From assembly GCA_033002965.1 (NCBI GenBank), contig JAURVB010013345.1, forward strand, positions 1 through 64,000: DNA of 64,000 bases. Direction: 5' to 3'. The DNA is from Piper betle. Its lineage: Eukaryota; Streptophyta; Magnoliopsida; Piperales; Piperaceae. The translations under genes were made by a program, and so were the position numbers. The notes below the pieces were generated by a model. It did not search any database, had not been told where the DNA came from, and saw nothing but the letters and a program-made list of their open reading frames with translations. Of the stretch, positions 21,902-33,421 are shown one piece after another. Numbering within the stretch: the first letter of the stretch is position 1; every line of letters begins with the position of its first letter.

Positions 21902-24320
21902 ACTCTAAAACTGTCCTCTTGCACTTGTGATGAACTATATTGATCAGATCATCCCGAGGAAGAATTGATAGAGAAGCAGAAGCACTTCATACTATATAGG
22001 ATCTGACCTTCCCTAAAATTCCTTTCTTATGTTCTGACTGCTGCTCTTGATAGAGAGAAAAGCAGAAGACAAAGGTGTAATGAAAGGATATAATGGATGG
22101 ACGATTTTCAGAGACTAATTAAAGCGTTTTATGTACGTTAGGTGAGAAGGTAAGGACGAGAAAGTTCTCTTACTCGAGACGACTGAAGAGCTCATGAATA
22201 GCTCGAGCAGTTGCTAAAGCAATGGAGGATATTCAAACTTTTAAACCAGGATTAGTTTATTGTAAACCAACTTCGCCGTGAATCTAGTGGAGAGTATATA
22301 TATAGTGTTAGGCCCGAATACATACATATTTTGTGTTTCATGTTTGAAGGGCTAGATATATTTTGGAACTGGGTCCCTTGCTAGCTTCAAACAAAAAATG
22401 TTTTGTAAGATGGAACCCTGAGATGATATTTAGCTATTTGAATCAAGACCTGACTTAGACAAGAACCTAAAGATGCGGACTCTTATTAATAGAAGTAGTT
22501 GGCAACCTCTTTATACCACGGGACCCAAACCGTTCCTCATGTATGCAAAGGCATGGACAAGTGTTAGCTGTATCAGCTTTTTATGTTGGAGGCCATCTAA
22601 TTGTATTTGTGTATTCTCGGGTACTCTACTTGAAAGCGTACCGTTTCACCAACTAGTAGTTGTAATTTAGTTCTAGAGACGTTTAGGATGATTGTCAAAT
22701 TAATGGGTCTCAACATGCAACGTGAAACCACAAATTTGCATCCGCCTGTTGGCAAAAGCATAAAAAATGGAGAGAGATTACAATTTGTCTCTCCGTAAAA
22801 AAAATGGTTATCGAGAAAACATCTTGATACAATGGCAATGAAATGGATGCAGAAAGGGAAGGTTCATGTTCCCTGATGGGAAGAGATGATGGAATACTCA
22901 CATGGGACGATAGCCATACATCCTTCGTCTCTGCCTTCATCGTCAAGTTCCCATCAAGTTAGTCAGAGGGGGCCGCCTTGCACAATCTTCGCCTAGTTTC
23001 TCCAATCTACACCACCCATTTCAATTCCCCAGCTTAATTGGAGAAGACTCTACGCGACAATCTTTCAATTCCTTTCTTATCTCCTTGTTTGCAAAAGATC
23101 TTGTTCCTGACTTCATTCGAAAGCAAGAAAATGCAAGTCCCTATTCACATATTGTGGCTATAGTTGAGGCATGCTACTTTCTTTCACTCACTCTGCATTC
23201 TTCGAAAGGAATGAGGGCAACTTTATACAGTCTTGCCTTGTTGAGACTAGGTTGAAGTCCTGCAGTTGTTTCAGCACACTAATGGGATTACATTTGCAAC
23301 CTTTAAAAGAACTTCATCAATAATATGTAGACGAAAGATTCCAAAAAGAAACGAGGTAATTGTTCCGTGAATAATAGATACAATGGAGAGGAATTTTCAG
23401 ATAAGGAAATCAAATATGGAACTAGCAACAAATTATACCAATAGATCTACCCAACCACCTTATGGAAAACTTTTCTTTTTTAAAGCCACCTAATCCTAAA
23501 AAGAGGTTAGAGACATGGATCTCAATCTAAGATCTAAGTAATTATCCTAAAAGGAAGTCGCCATGAATGATCAGCAATCTTTGAAAAATTGATCAAACTT
23601 TGGGTCATGAAATCGCATGAATTGAAAGGTGAGAATCATCAAACTCAAAATCAATATGTGTTCAAATCGTTCATTTAAATAAATTAAAACCACTTTTATT
23701 GGATGATCATGATGTTTTCTAAAGATTGAAATTCTTAATCAATGGAAGAACAATGACCTTTTTGTTTAATAAGATGCCAAAGTAGATAGATTAACTCATC
23801 CCATACTAAAAAGAATCACAAAAGTTCGATCAATATCTTTTTTTAATAAATTAAATCAGCTTTGATTCTTTAATAATTCACATCACATATAGTTCTTATT
23901 ATAATAAAAGATTCTCTTTTGATGTGAAAAATACCCGTATCAATAATTATGATTTTACACATTGACAATTCCTCAATGTCTTGTTTATCTCCATAATTAA
24001 ATTGGGTAAACTTTTGCGGTTATATTAATTGATATGGGCATGCGCTTCTACTCCAAGAACAACAATCTTATAATACACTGCTATATACTATCACGAATAA
24101 GTGTAAATTCTCCAAAAAAGATACAGATATTAACACCGTTTCATTGACAACTCTCAACCCAGGAACAAAAAATTGGGTTGAAGTTGACAACTTCATCAAG
24201 AAGTCACTTCAACAGGCTTGTTACTTATTAAGGGACACGGTTTATCACATGACTTCACACTAACCTTGGGCACAGGAACAAACATTCAATTCACACTACT
24301 TTCAATTCCTAGATAACGTT
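21902..24320. other. Intergenic sequence
   Basis: Includes the promoter of the two-exon gene (minus strand, from 21902 upward). The remainder shows no supported gene: short open frames at 22473-22670 and 22710-22946 lack splice or homology support. No repeat family was recognised. Confidence 0.35.
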
Positions 24321-25100
24321 TCCAGCATCCTGATCTGATTTGAAATTAACTGGTAGTACTGCACAGTTTCAAGTTGCTCATTACTGTGAACATGTCCTTT
24401 CTGAAGATGAAAGTTTGAGATCTCTGTCTGCATGAGAATAGAGCAACCTGAGAAAAAACAAAATTATATCAACATTCAGTGGAGAAGCAATTGGTATAGG
24501 AAAGAAATAAGGATTGCTTTTCAACATACTCTATCGGTTACTAGTACTTAACCGTTTCTAATATGTGCTGCACTGCACTAAAACGCAAGAAATAAAATGT
24601 TTCGTGCAAACAGATCAAGATTGAAACTTGTGATAATGCTAGCAATCAACAAGACAACAACAGCTTTGATAAAAGAAGGTGTATATCGAGGAATATTGAG
24701 AATATCAAAACATACAGACACAAACAGTCTCATTCGGGTCGAGTGACTAAGGGCATCCTCTCCCAATAAAGCATATATTATTACAACTCACAACAAGTGA
24801 TATTCTGCCTGTATCCCCTGTTCAGGCATGAAATTTTGTACATTTACAGCATTTAACTGATACCCAAAATAACGTTTTTTTAATAGCATCAACAAAACAA
24901 TAATACTTTGAGCTACTATATTTTACACAGTTTCGACCAAAATTTTTGCAAAGATCTAGCTGGCTATGATAAAAGCTAACAACAAGTGCAGAATATCAAC
25001 CTGTAAGGCAAGAAACCATTCTGACTGTGTATCGACGACGAAAATGGCAGCACGCCTTCCCTCTCCATTGCCCATCTTATCTACTTCCGACGAGAAATTC
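24321..25100 (-). CDS. Possible small two-exon gene, unknown product
   Basis: Minus strand: an exon starting ATGGGCAATGGAG near 25080 reads MGNGEGRRAAIFVVDTQSEW then FLALQ and stops at a GT donor (ACAG|GTTGAT). A second exon near 24430-24330 reads TEISNFHLQKGHVHSNEQLE, then VQYYQLISNQIRMLETLSRN and a stop. The two join in phase only if the second of two closely spaced AG acceptors is used (ATGCAG|ACAGAG). The stronger-looking acceptor 20 bp upstream would give another frame. The product would be about 65 residues, partly amphipathic. The gene would be divergent from the YlmG gene at 25754. Function unknown; existence uncertain. Confidence 0.33.
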
Positions 25101-25753
25101 TCCACCGTTGTAAAGCTACTCCATATGTCAGCCGTTCATACAATCTCAAATGAAGCATCTCGTAGGATTTACCGTCGAATGTAAGACAACAATTACGAAT
25201 AACAGAGAACTTAGTAAGATACATCTAACACTTGCACCATTCTTTTTGTACCGCAACATAAATGAGAACTAAATTGAGACGTTAAGAACCATGTGGACAA
25301 AAGAGTCAATGCGTTTCACTGTTTCCTATGTAACAAACAATGGTTACGAGAGCTCCTATATCTGAGACGAACCCATGAATAGATCAGAATAATTCACGGT
25401 ATAGTACGAATCCACAATAGAATCATACAGCTAATTTACGCAGCCGCTTCCAGTCTAATCATACATTAGCCGATCATGAAAGAACAGAAAAAATTGGAGC
25501 AATCTGTAGGCATAGAAGCCAATAAAACTTCCTAAGAGAGGGCTTTTGAACATTTCTATCGCGTCTGAAACAGCATAGCATAACCCGGCCGAGTTTTATT
25601 AACTCAAACGGGTTTGATTTTGAACCTCCTAAAACTAGAACGATCCCGAGTCCGGTCTCTGTTAACTCGGACTCGAGTGAAAGTCGGCGACAAACCCCCA
25701 CCGTATCATCACAATCGACCGAGTAGCCGGTGGTTGAACAGCCGCCGCCGACC

Positions 25754-26422
25754 ATGGCACTGCTGACGCTGGCCGTCTCATCTCTGATCGTCCTCCTCCC
25801 CGCCCTCTACCCCTCCCTCCTTTTACCCACACGCACCACCCTCCCTCGCCCACGCCCTCGCGCCGCCCCCATCTCCCTCAACCTCTCCGCCACCCTCCCC
25901 CCTCTCGGGCCCCTCCCAAGCCCAACCCCTCTCCGACTCCACCCGCACCGTCGCCACGGTCTTCGGCGCCGCCTTTACCCTCTCCAAGCTCTTCGCCCAC
26001 GCCATCTGGTCCCTCTCCGCCCCCCTCGTCGCCTCCGGCGCCTCCCCTCCGCGAACCAACACCTCCTCCTCCTCCAGCGCGGCTTATTCGCCGCCGCCGG
26101 CCCGCTCTTCTTCGCGCGCCTCCGCGACCGCCCCACCGGCTACCTCAACACGCCGCTCACCGTCGTCGCCGCCGGGCTGGCCAAGTGGTTGGATATATAC
26201 AGCGGGGTGCTCACGGTGAGGGTGCTGCTCAGCAGGTTCCCTAACATCCCCTGGGAGCGGCAGCCGTTGTCGGCAATTCGGGACCTCTGCGACCCTTATC
26301 TCAACTTGTTTAGGAACATCATTCCACCCATCTTCGACACTTTGGATGTTAGCCCGCTCCTCGCCTTCGTCGTCTTGGGCTGCCTCGGGGCGATTCTCAA
26401 TGGCACCAGGGCATCCAACTGA
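25754..26422 (+). CDS. YLMG1: YlmG/YGGT-family chloroplast membrane protein (YLMG1-like), probable compensated frameshift
   Basis: Intronless gene. YlmG proteins are small thylakoid/envelope proteins linked to nucleoid distribution and thylakoid biogenesis. From about residue 107 the protein is unmistakable: LQRGLFAAAGPLFFARLRD, GYLNTPLTVVAAGLAKWLDI, YSGVLTVRVLLSRFPNIPWE, RQPLSAIRDLCDPYLNLFR, PPIFDTLDVSPLLAF, ending LNGTRASN; the YGGT domain has two membrane segments. The start is ATG 25754. Between about 25860 and 26055 the main frame is Arg/Pro/Leu-rich and odd, whereas the +1 frame reads STRTVATVFGAAFTLSKLFA and AIWSLSAPLVASG, normal protein. The likely true sequence shifts out and back, i.e. 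an extra base upstream and a missing base near 26050. Confidence 0.88.
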   Translation: MALLTLAVSSLIVLLPALYPSLLLPTRTTLPRPRPRAAPISLNLSATLPPLGPLPSPTPLRLHPHRRHGLRRRLYPLQALRPRHLVPLRPPRRLRRLPSANQHLLLLQRGLFAAAGPLFFARLRDRPTGYLNTPLTVVAAGLAKWLDIYSGVLTVRVLLSRFPNIPWERQPLSAIRDLCDPYLNLFRNIIPPIFDTLDVSPLLAFVVLGCLGAILNGTRASN

Positions 26423-28660
26423 GTTATTCATCACCACAATTAACTGGGAAAGTGAGCTTTTTTTCCCTTCGAAAAATCTAAGAGGGACACTTTTTATGAT
26501 GCAGGTAAAGGGGGTTTAATTACGATAAATATGTTTTTGGTTTTTATACTAGAGATTTTTTTTCAAGCTATTTTGCTTTTATGAACTTATGTTAGAGTGG
26601 ATATTACAGTAGTGTGTATTAAAGTAGTTCGAAAGCTTTGGGTCTGTGTCATGGCAATTGGAAATTACAACGGATGTCGAGTGATAACATATGTTTTTCT
26701 TCTTCGCTAAGTGGCTTTGATCGTTATATTTGTGAAGTTGAACAGTAGAGGAAATTGTCGTATCTTACTAGTTACTTGATGTGAAGGGATTAATCAATGG
26801 TCCTATGTCAATTATTGTGAAATGATGACATACTTTTCAACTGAAGTAGTTCCTAATGGAATGACTAAAACATTTGGACTTACTTTGATGTGCTGTAGCT
26901 TAGGTGTTAAATACAGATCTAGGTTTTCTTTTACATTCTTTTTCTCAGAAGGTAGGCAGACATATGCATTCATTGGGGCAAAATTCTCAGTGGAAAACTT
27001 GCTAGTTGCCTTCATATATTCATTCTTGACATAGTTTTCAATTACTGCTCGGGTTTGGCAAGAGCAGCTAATTTAAAATCCTTGTACATGGTCAGCAAGC
27101 AGGGAAGAAGCATAGATGTAAGTGATTGTTTTAGCATGACAAAAGGAGGTTTTTGTCCGCTAGAGCATACACTCGAGAAGTGTGTCCCTTTTCTTCTCAA
27201 TTTTTTTACCTCCATCTTTGGGGAACTTTGGTACTTGATGGGCTTATGGATAAGATTTTTTATTTGCTTGAGAATCTAAGGTACACAAGGATGGAATATT
27301 TTATTCTATCTCTATGCTTAAGCTTTTAGGTACAATTATTATGCATCACGGTTCTACAATTACAAGTTCTAGTAAGAAGATATCCTTGGTTTGGTGTAGC
27401 TGATTGTTTAAAAATTCTTCCTTTCTCTGTCTTTCTATCTTCTCCATCTCAGTGTCTAGTTGTTGTCTTTTCCCGTGTGAATATTCATCCCTTTTTCTCT
27501 ATTATTTTCTTCGAGCCTTGCCATAGGAGTTCTTTAGACAAACAAGAATACTTCCTGATATTGACTTAGCTGTTGAGTTGATTAATGACATAAACACAAT
27601 GGTATTCAGTTACCCTTCTCATTTTGTTTTTCTGATTATATCATCTGATTGTACTCGTGTCCATCATATTCATTCTTCTTTGTTAATTCTTCCACTTCCT
27701 GTCAGTTATTTACCTTGTTTTTGTTGGTTAAAATCTATGACATAGAATTTCTAACAAGTTTATCGAGTTCTATCTGCTTATTCTTATTACAATTCTTTCT
27801 GGTATAGATAATATTTTGCATTGTCCCTTGTTTCTGCTCCTTCATGAATGTAAGTAGTGGTTAGCATGTCATTTTGTTAACTACTGACTGGTACAAGTTT
27901 GGTTTGTATATTTGAAGAATCTCTCTTCCTATCTTCAATAGTAATAACTGCATGCGTTAGGACATCCTTGTCTGCTGGGCTGGTGGGGAGACTGTTTTGA
28001 TAGTTGACACTACAATTATATGGTGGTGAGACTATTTTGATAATTGACGCTACAATTATATGAGTGTTCCCTTTAATGATGAAGAAGAGAGTTTTACAAT
28101 TTTGCTGGTATTCGCTGGTTGCATATGTTGTCGTAATCATATTGCCCCTACTAACAGCTGATTAACAAAACCAAGATATCTTCCACGCTTTGTAGTCAGT
28201 GCAAGTAGTAGAGGTATTGAAACTGAAAAAATAGGGCAAAACTTTGTGGTCTTGTATTTGTAGATTCTGGATGCTTCAAATGAGCTTGATATAATTTTGT
28301 TCATAATATGAGAGTTAAAATCGAGGTGAGTGTTTGCTGCACATCTTTAGCAAATAGCAATATGAACTTTAGAGGATGAAGTATAATTGTTTGTAGACGA
28401 CAGTGGTATCTATTCTTTTCTTTTTGCTTTGGAATAAAAAAACTCTATTTTTTAAAAAATGTTTTGATTTTGTATCTTGTCGAGTAGGTGACAAGACAGG
28501 TAAGAATTGCTAGTTCCTTTCCTTGAAACATTTGACGTCGCGCTTTTAGGTAAAAAATGAGGTTTGGCCCCGAAGGCGCATTTCGGGGGCCAATCAGGCT
28601 TTGCATTTTCTTGGTTGGATAGATAGGTGGCTTTTTTAGTTTCAACTATTGGAAACGGGA
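26423..28660. other. AT/T-rich non-coding stretch with two orphan exon-like segments
   Basis: Follows the YlmG stop. Two segments look like plus-strand exons: about 27064-27117 (AANLKSLYMVSKQGRSID before GTAAGT) and about 27530-27600 (EFFRQTRILPDIDLAVELIN then DINTM, between CATAG and GTATTC). I do not recognise a family and could not extend them into a gene. The rest is T-rich with no feature. At 28540-28600 a GC-richer patch (CCCCGAAGGCGCATTTCGGGGG) forms a short imperfect hairpin. Confidence 0.3.
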
Positions 28661-28864
28661 TAAATACACTTAACGTTATGTATGTTTTTACTTATAATTA
28701 CTTGGTTATGCTTGGAGTTTTAACTTGATAAAATAGATTGAAATTCAATTTAATCTCTAATTAAGGAAGTTGATAAAAAGTTGTATTTTGGATGCCAATG
28801 TTAAATTATGCAAATGTTGGCAAAGAAAGAGGTGGAGTATTATAGAGTTTTTTACTAGAAAAGG

Positions 28865-29345
28865 GGAGAAACCTATACTAATATATAACATAGATGACTT
28901 TTAACACAAAGTTGTTACGTTTATTCTAATTACTTTATATTATCTTTTATTTCTTATTAGTAAAGATTTTATTTTTTTATTATAATTATGATTTGTTTTA
29001 AATCAATTAATATCTTTTTATTGTAATTGAGATTTATTTTATTACGTATATTTTATAATATCTATATTAATATATAAAACAGAAAACTTTTAATATGGTG
29101 TAAAAATGTGCACCCTAATTATTTTACAATATTATTATTTATTTTTTATCGATAAAATTTTTACTTTTTTATTGTAATTAGGATTTGGTTTGAATCATTT
29201 AATATTTTTATTGTAATTAGGATTTATTTTACCATGTATTATGTAATTATTTTATAATATTATTATTTTTATTTGTAAAAATATTATTTTTTTATTTTAA
29301 TTAAGATTTGTTTTGAATCCTTTAAATAGTTTTCTAGCGTAAATA
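28865..29345. repeat. AT-rich degenerate tandem repeat (~190 bp period)
   Basis: Three imperfect units share TTTTTTATTGTAATTAGGATTT and GAATCATTTAATATTTTTATTG phrases. The first two also share CTATATTAATATATAA...ACTTTTAA starts (about 28873 and 29058). Such CTATATTAATATATAA starts recall plant Helitron 5' ends, but no 3' CTRR hairpin was identified. Confidence 0.45.
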
Positions 29346-29950
29346 TAATTTGTTTTGATTTCTAGTTTGTTGGGTACGGGATTTCTGCTCTCGCAATCGC
29401 ATTTTGTTTTTAGTTCAAGTTAATGGGTTTGGTGAGATCAAAGGTGCCTTTGCCATACAACAAAAACTGTACAAACTATAAAATAAAAATAAAGTATCAC
29501 GAGGAGTAACTTATAAACTATAAAATAAACGCACATAAACTTTTACATAATTTTTTAAGGTTTAATTTGAATTCATAAAATAGTCCTCGAATTTATAACT
29601 TTTTAAGCTTTACAATTTGCACCAAATAATAAATTTTGTTAACTTCTTTAAATTGATTTATTTTTTATAGCTGGTTTACCTCGCCAATACGTCGGAATGA
29701 TGAAAAATATTAAGGTATTGAGTTCCACGTAATATGGAGTGCGGAAAGGTCTAAATAAAATTTGAGTTAAAATATGATTTGAACAGAACCAGCCGGGTTG
29801 GCTCGGTTTGTTGCAATGAGGCCTCTGCCTAGCCTTGAGCTTGAGTAGTCTGGACTTGCAGTGGGTTTGATGGGCTCCGACAGAGCAGCTTTGTTGGCCT
29901 TGGATTTGGTCAGGTCAGTGGACAACAGTTTGTCCGTAGGGAAGTGATCA
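29346..29950. other. Intergenic sequence
   Basis: AT-rich, becoming GC-richer past 29780. No gene or repeat was recognised. Confidence 0.35.
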
Positions 29951-31700
29951 TGACTTGGACACGGTCCATGCTAAAAGGGCATGCGGATCCAGGCCTTTTT
30001 TCTTCTCTGCTTTCTTTTTCTTCCGCAGTTGCCAACGAGACCAGGGTCCGGGGTGGCAACTCCAGCCAGCAGCAATGTTGCGGCAAGTGGCAGCTCTCAA
30101 CGGCAAAGCTCCGGCTAGACGGCAGGTCGTGGTGTGGAATGGCTCCGACGTACGGCGGCGATCAGCCCATCTTGGTGGCATCATGGCTTCGAAGGTGATG
30201 GCAGCTCTTTTCTCAGTAGTGAACTTCCTCTTTCGACGTATGCAGCCAGCGATGGTGGCGAGATGTTCCAAGGCAGCAAACTACTAGAGCTCCAACGGCA
30301 ATCTTTCACAGCGAGGTAGCAGGGGCACCAACCTAGGCACTTCTTCTCTTCTCAGTGCAAACAATGTCCGCAGTAGGGCTCGGAGCGTCTCCAATCAAGC
30401 AGCAAAGAAAGCTCCTTCTCCTTCCGGCAGTGTTAGGCTCCAAGGAAGCATTTTGATGGCATCCAAAGCTTGGTGAGGCTCGTCGGTGATGGCGTTCAGC
30501 AACGACAGCAGCAACATGCCAATGCAGCAAGGTCTGGGCGTCCCTCCTCGGCACGACAGCGGTGAACCTCCGACAGCAACCTTCCACAATGGCACGACAG
30601 AGCAGCGACACGGCTCTAGCGGGGCAGCAAGCTGTCCTTTGGCGCGGCAACTCTGTTGAGGTGGGCTTCACGGACCTGTTGGGACATCAACTGGGAAAGC
30701 TTGCTCCTACTCCTGCTCCCAAAGGGAACCAAACTCCTTGACTTGGCTTCACAGTGAGCAGCACATGCAACTCTTTGGCAAAAGCTAACTTCCTTGACAG
30801 TGAGGTACAACGAGTCTCCAAGCAACTCTTCCTGACAGCAGCGGCGAAACGGCGCCTCTTCACAAGAAGCAACAAGGCGGCGGCGCGACAAGCTTTCAGA
30901 GCTGGTAATGCTCCAACACTCCACGACAGAGTTTTGACTCCGGCAAGGCACTTCAAGGCTGGGGTGACTCCAAGTCTCCAAACAGATCAGCACAACTAGA
31001 ACCCCTGGGCGAGGTTTTGAGATGATCAGCAGCTACTTATCTTCTCAATTCCAGCGGTTGCGACGTTTCCCGACTCTTGGGGCTTCAAACAGCAACACTC
31101 CAAGATGGTGATACCCCAGCAAGATGGGGTAACAACCGGCGAGCAAATCCACGCACAAATCTCCAATAGCACCGACTCCTTTCTCGCAGCGGCAAGGTTG
31201 TGACGGCAGGAGGGCAGTGACGCAGTTAGGCGGGATGGTGACTCCCCTCCTATGCTGATCTTCCACTTCACGGCAACCGGACTCTATGTCAAGGGCCTGC
31301 TTCGACGAGGCAGGAGGCAGAAGTTTGGCAAAGTGCTCCTTTGAAGTCGCGGTCGGGCTGCAAGCCCTACTGTTGCGTTAGTGCAATCCAAGCTCTCCCC
31401 GGCTCTCCAAAGCGGCAGTTGTATTCCAAGCGGCAGGCGGCGGTACGTCTCGGCAAAGCCTCCGGCTGGCTGCAAAGTTTCTACAACACCACCTCTTCAT
31501 CGAACAACAACAAGGCAGTAAGGCGAGACTTCTCGGATCGGGAACCGAAAGCAAAACCGACGGGTTCTGCTCGGGCCCCTTCCTCCGTTCTCTACTTCTT
31601 TCCGGCTTCTTTTCTCTTGCCTTTCCTACTATTCTAGCACACTGAGTCTTTTTACGTTCCTGTAATGTTCTTGCCATTGGGTATTTATAAACATGAACTC
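29951..31700. repeat. Unclassified GC-richer block with recurrent CGGCAA/CAGCAA motifs
   Basis: About 1.7 kb of distinct composition, full of GGCAACTC, GGCAAAGCTCC, CAGCAACAAGG and CTCCAACGGC-type phrases, open on several frames of both strands with no family match. A TATTTATAAA motif at about 31682 follows the block. This could be the U3 and TATA box of an old LTR, but I could not find TG...CA ends or a second copy. Confidence 0.35.
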
Positions 31701-33421
31701 ACTACTCTCGTTCAATTTTAATTAGGGTATTAAATCCTCCCCTAATTCACTTTTTATTTTATTTTTTTATCTATTTCTCATGTTGTGTAACTGGCATGAC
31801 CAATTCACGTATGATAGAAGAAAAAGGGGTTACGGGTTATCAAATTTAAATATGGGTAAATATGTTTATATTTATACTCGTTTATTATTATAATTAAGAT
31901 TTATTTCAAATTTTTTAGTCTTGCATCACAACAGTTAATAGTTAATTTTTAAATAAAAAATTAGGTTTAATTACTAAAAAAAGGAGAAAAAAACGAGAAT
32001 TGTCTTCACTTAGAAATTTTTTTGAAAAAAACAGACAGGAAGTTGTAAGGTAGCCCTTGCTTCAATAGCTGGCTGCCCTAGGACCGTGAACAGACGAAGG
32101 TGGCCACCCAACTAGTCAATTCTAAATTTTATTTTTAAAAATATTTTAGTTAATTTTTCCTTTCTTTTAGTATTTTGCTTTGATTCTGTCACCACTGCGT
32201 GGTAATATAAAAAAATTGGCAAAAAACTCAATATTATAGTGATATGTACATTTGGACCATTTAAATGGGAGAGGAGATAAATACTGATGAAGCATATTTG
32301 TGTTTGACTTTTAACTTAATTAGCTTCCTTAGCCCTTTCCCAGAGTTTGGCTAGGCTTCGCTGACAAATAAGTTGAACTTGATCTAAGTAAATTTTGGGT
32401 CGTCTAGCATGTTGGACAATCTTACTTAAAGGTAAAAAGTGGGTTCAATCCCAAATTAAATAACCTTTTAAAAATAACGATCAAATTTAGAAGGTTTAAG
32501 GCTTGGTCGTGTTATTTTAAATTTATTTGATAAAAAATAAAAAATATATGAAGATAACCATTAAATTAGTGTTTAGTAAAATGTTATAGAAATAAAAGTA
32601 GGGATTTTTATTATTTTCACTTAAAACATTAAAAAAAAATTAAAGCCTACCCAATTTTTTTCTTGAGATTATCATATAATTATCCCTCTTGATCTTCCTT
32701 TCCCCCTCTTTGTCACCGTCTTTTTCCTCCCCCTTTCGCTCCCTCACATTTTCTTTCGCTTCTTCTCTAGCCTCTTTTACATTATTTTTTTGTTGTACTA
32801 AATAGTATTATTATAAATTTTAAAAATCATTACATGAGCCAAATGTTACTTAATAAGCATTGTTAATTTTAATAATTATAACAAATGAAAATTTAGATAA
32901 ATTTTTGTATAAATTTTATATAAAATTTTCTATTATATACAAAAGCCCCCTGAAATCTACATATACCCAAGTCCATTCCTACTTTGTAGGATGGGGGTGA
33001 ATGTAAGATTTTTATTTTCAAAGAAAATAAAATAAAAGAAAAAAACCTTTTTTATAGATTTTTTATGCCAAAGTTAACTTTTTTTAAAAATAATAATTCT
33101 CAGTCGCACAAAGATTGCCCATGTTCACACTCTTGGTCCTGGGCCATAACTGCTGTGGTTGGTTAGTTAACCTTAGTTAATTTCCAATGGGCTTATAAGT
33201 GGGCCCATTCGGGTCTCTTTCTTCTCTTTTTCACTTGCGCGGGCGATCCGGGCGGGAACCGTTAAAAGAGATTGCAAAAAGAATTTGCCGTACACCGCCC
33301 CCTCCGCTCACACCGCTCACTTCGTCCGCCGGCCATCGCCGTCTTCTTCCCCGCTCCGCATTGCAAGATCCGACCAATCACTACTAGTAGTTGGTGAGCC
33401 GGAGATATCCCCCTTTTCACC
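31701..33421. other. AT-rich intergenic DNA and PDS5 promoter
   Basis: No gene to 33421. Near 32405-32455 a tRNA-like segment (A-box-like CTAGCATGTTGGA, B-box GGTTCAATCCC) suggests a SINE relic. The GC-rich sequence from 33230 to 33421 is the likely 5' UTR and core promoter of the PDS5 gene. Confidence 0.4.

Noticed and set aside
29944..31677. Many open frames of 60-125 codons on both strands
   Set aside because: Moderate GC content leaves frames open on both strands at once; no conserved motif in any. Treated as unclassified repeat.
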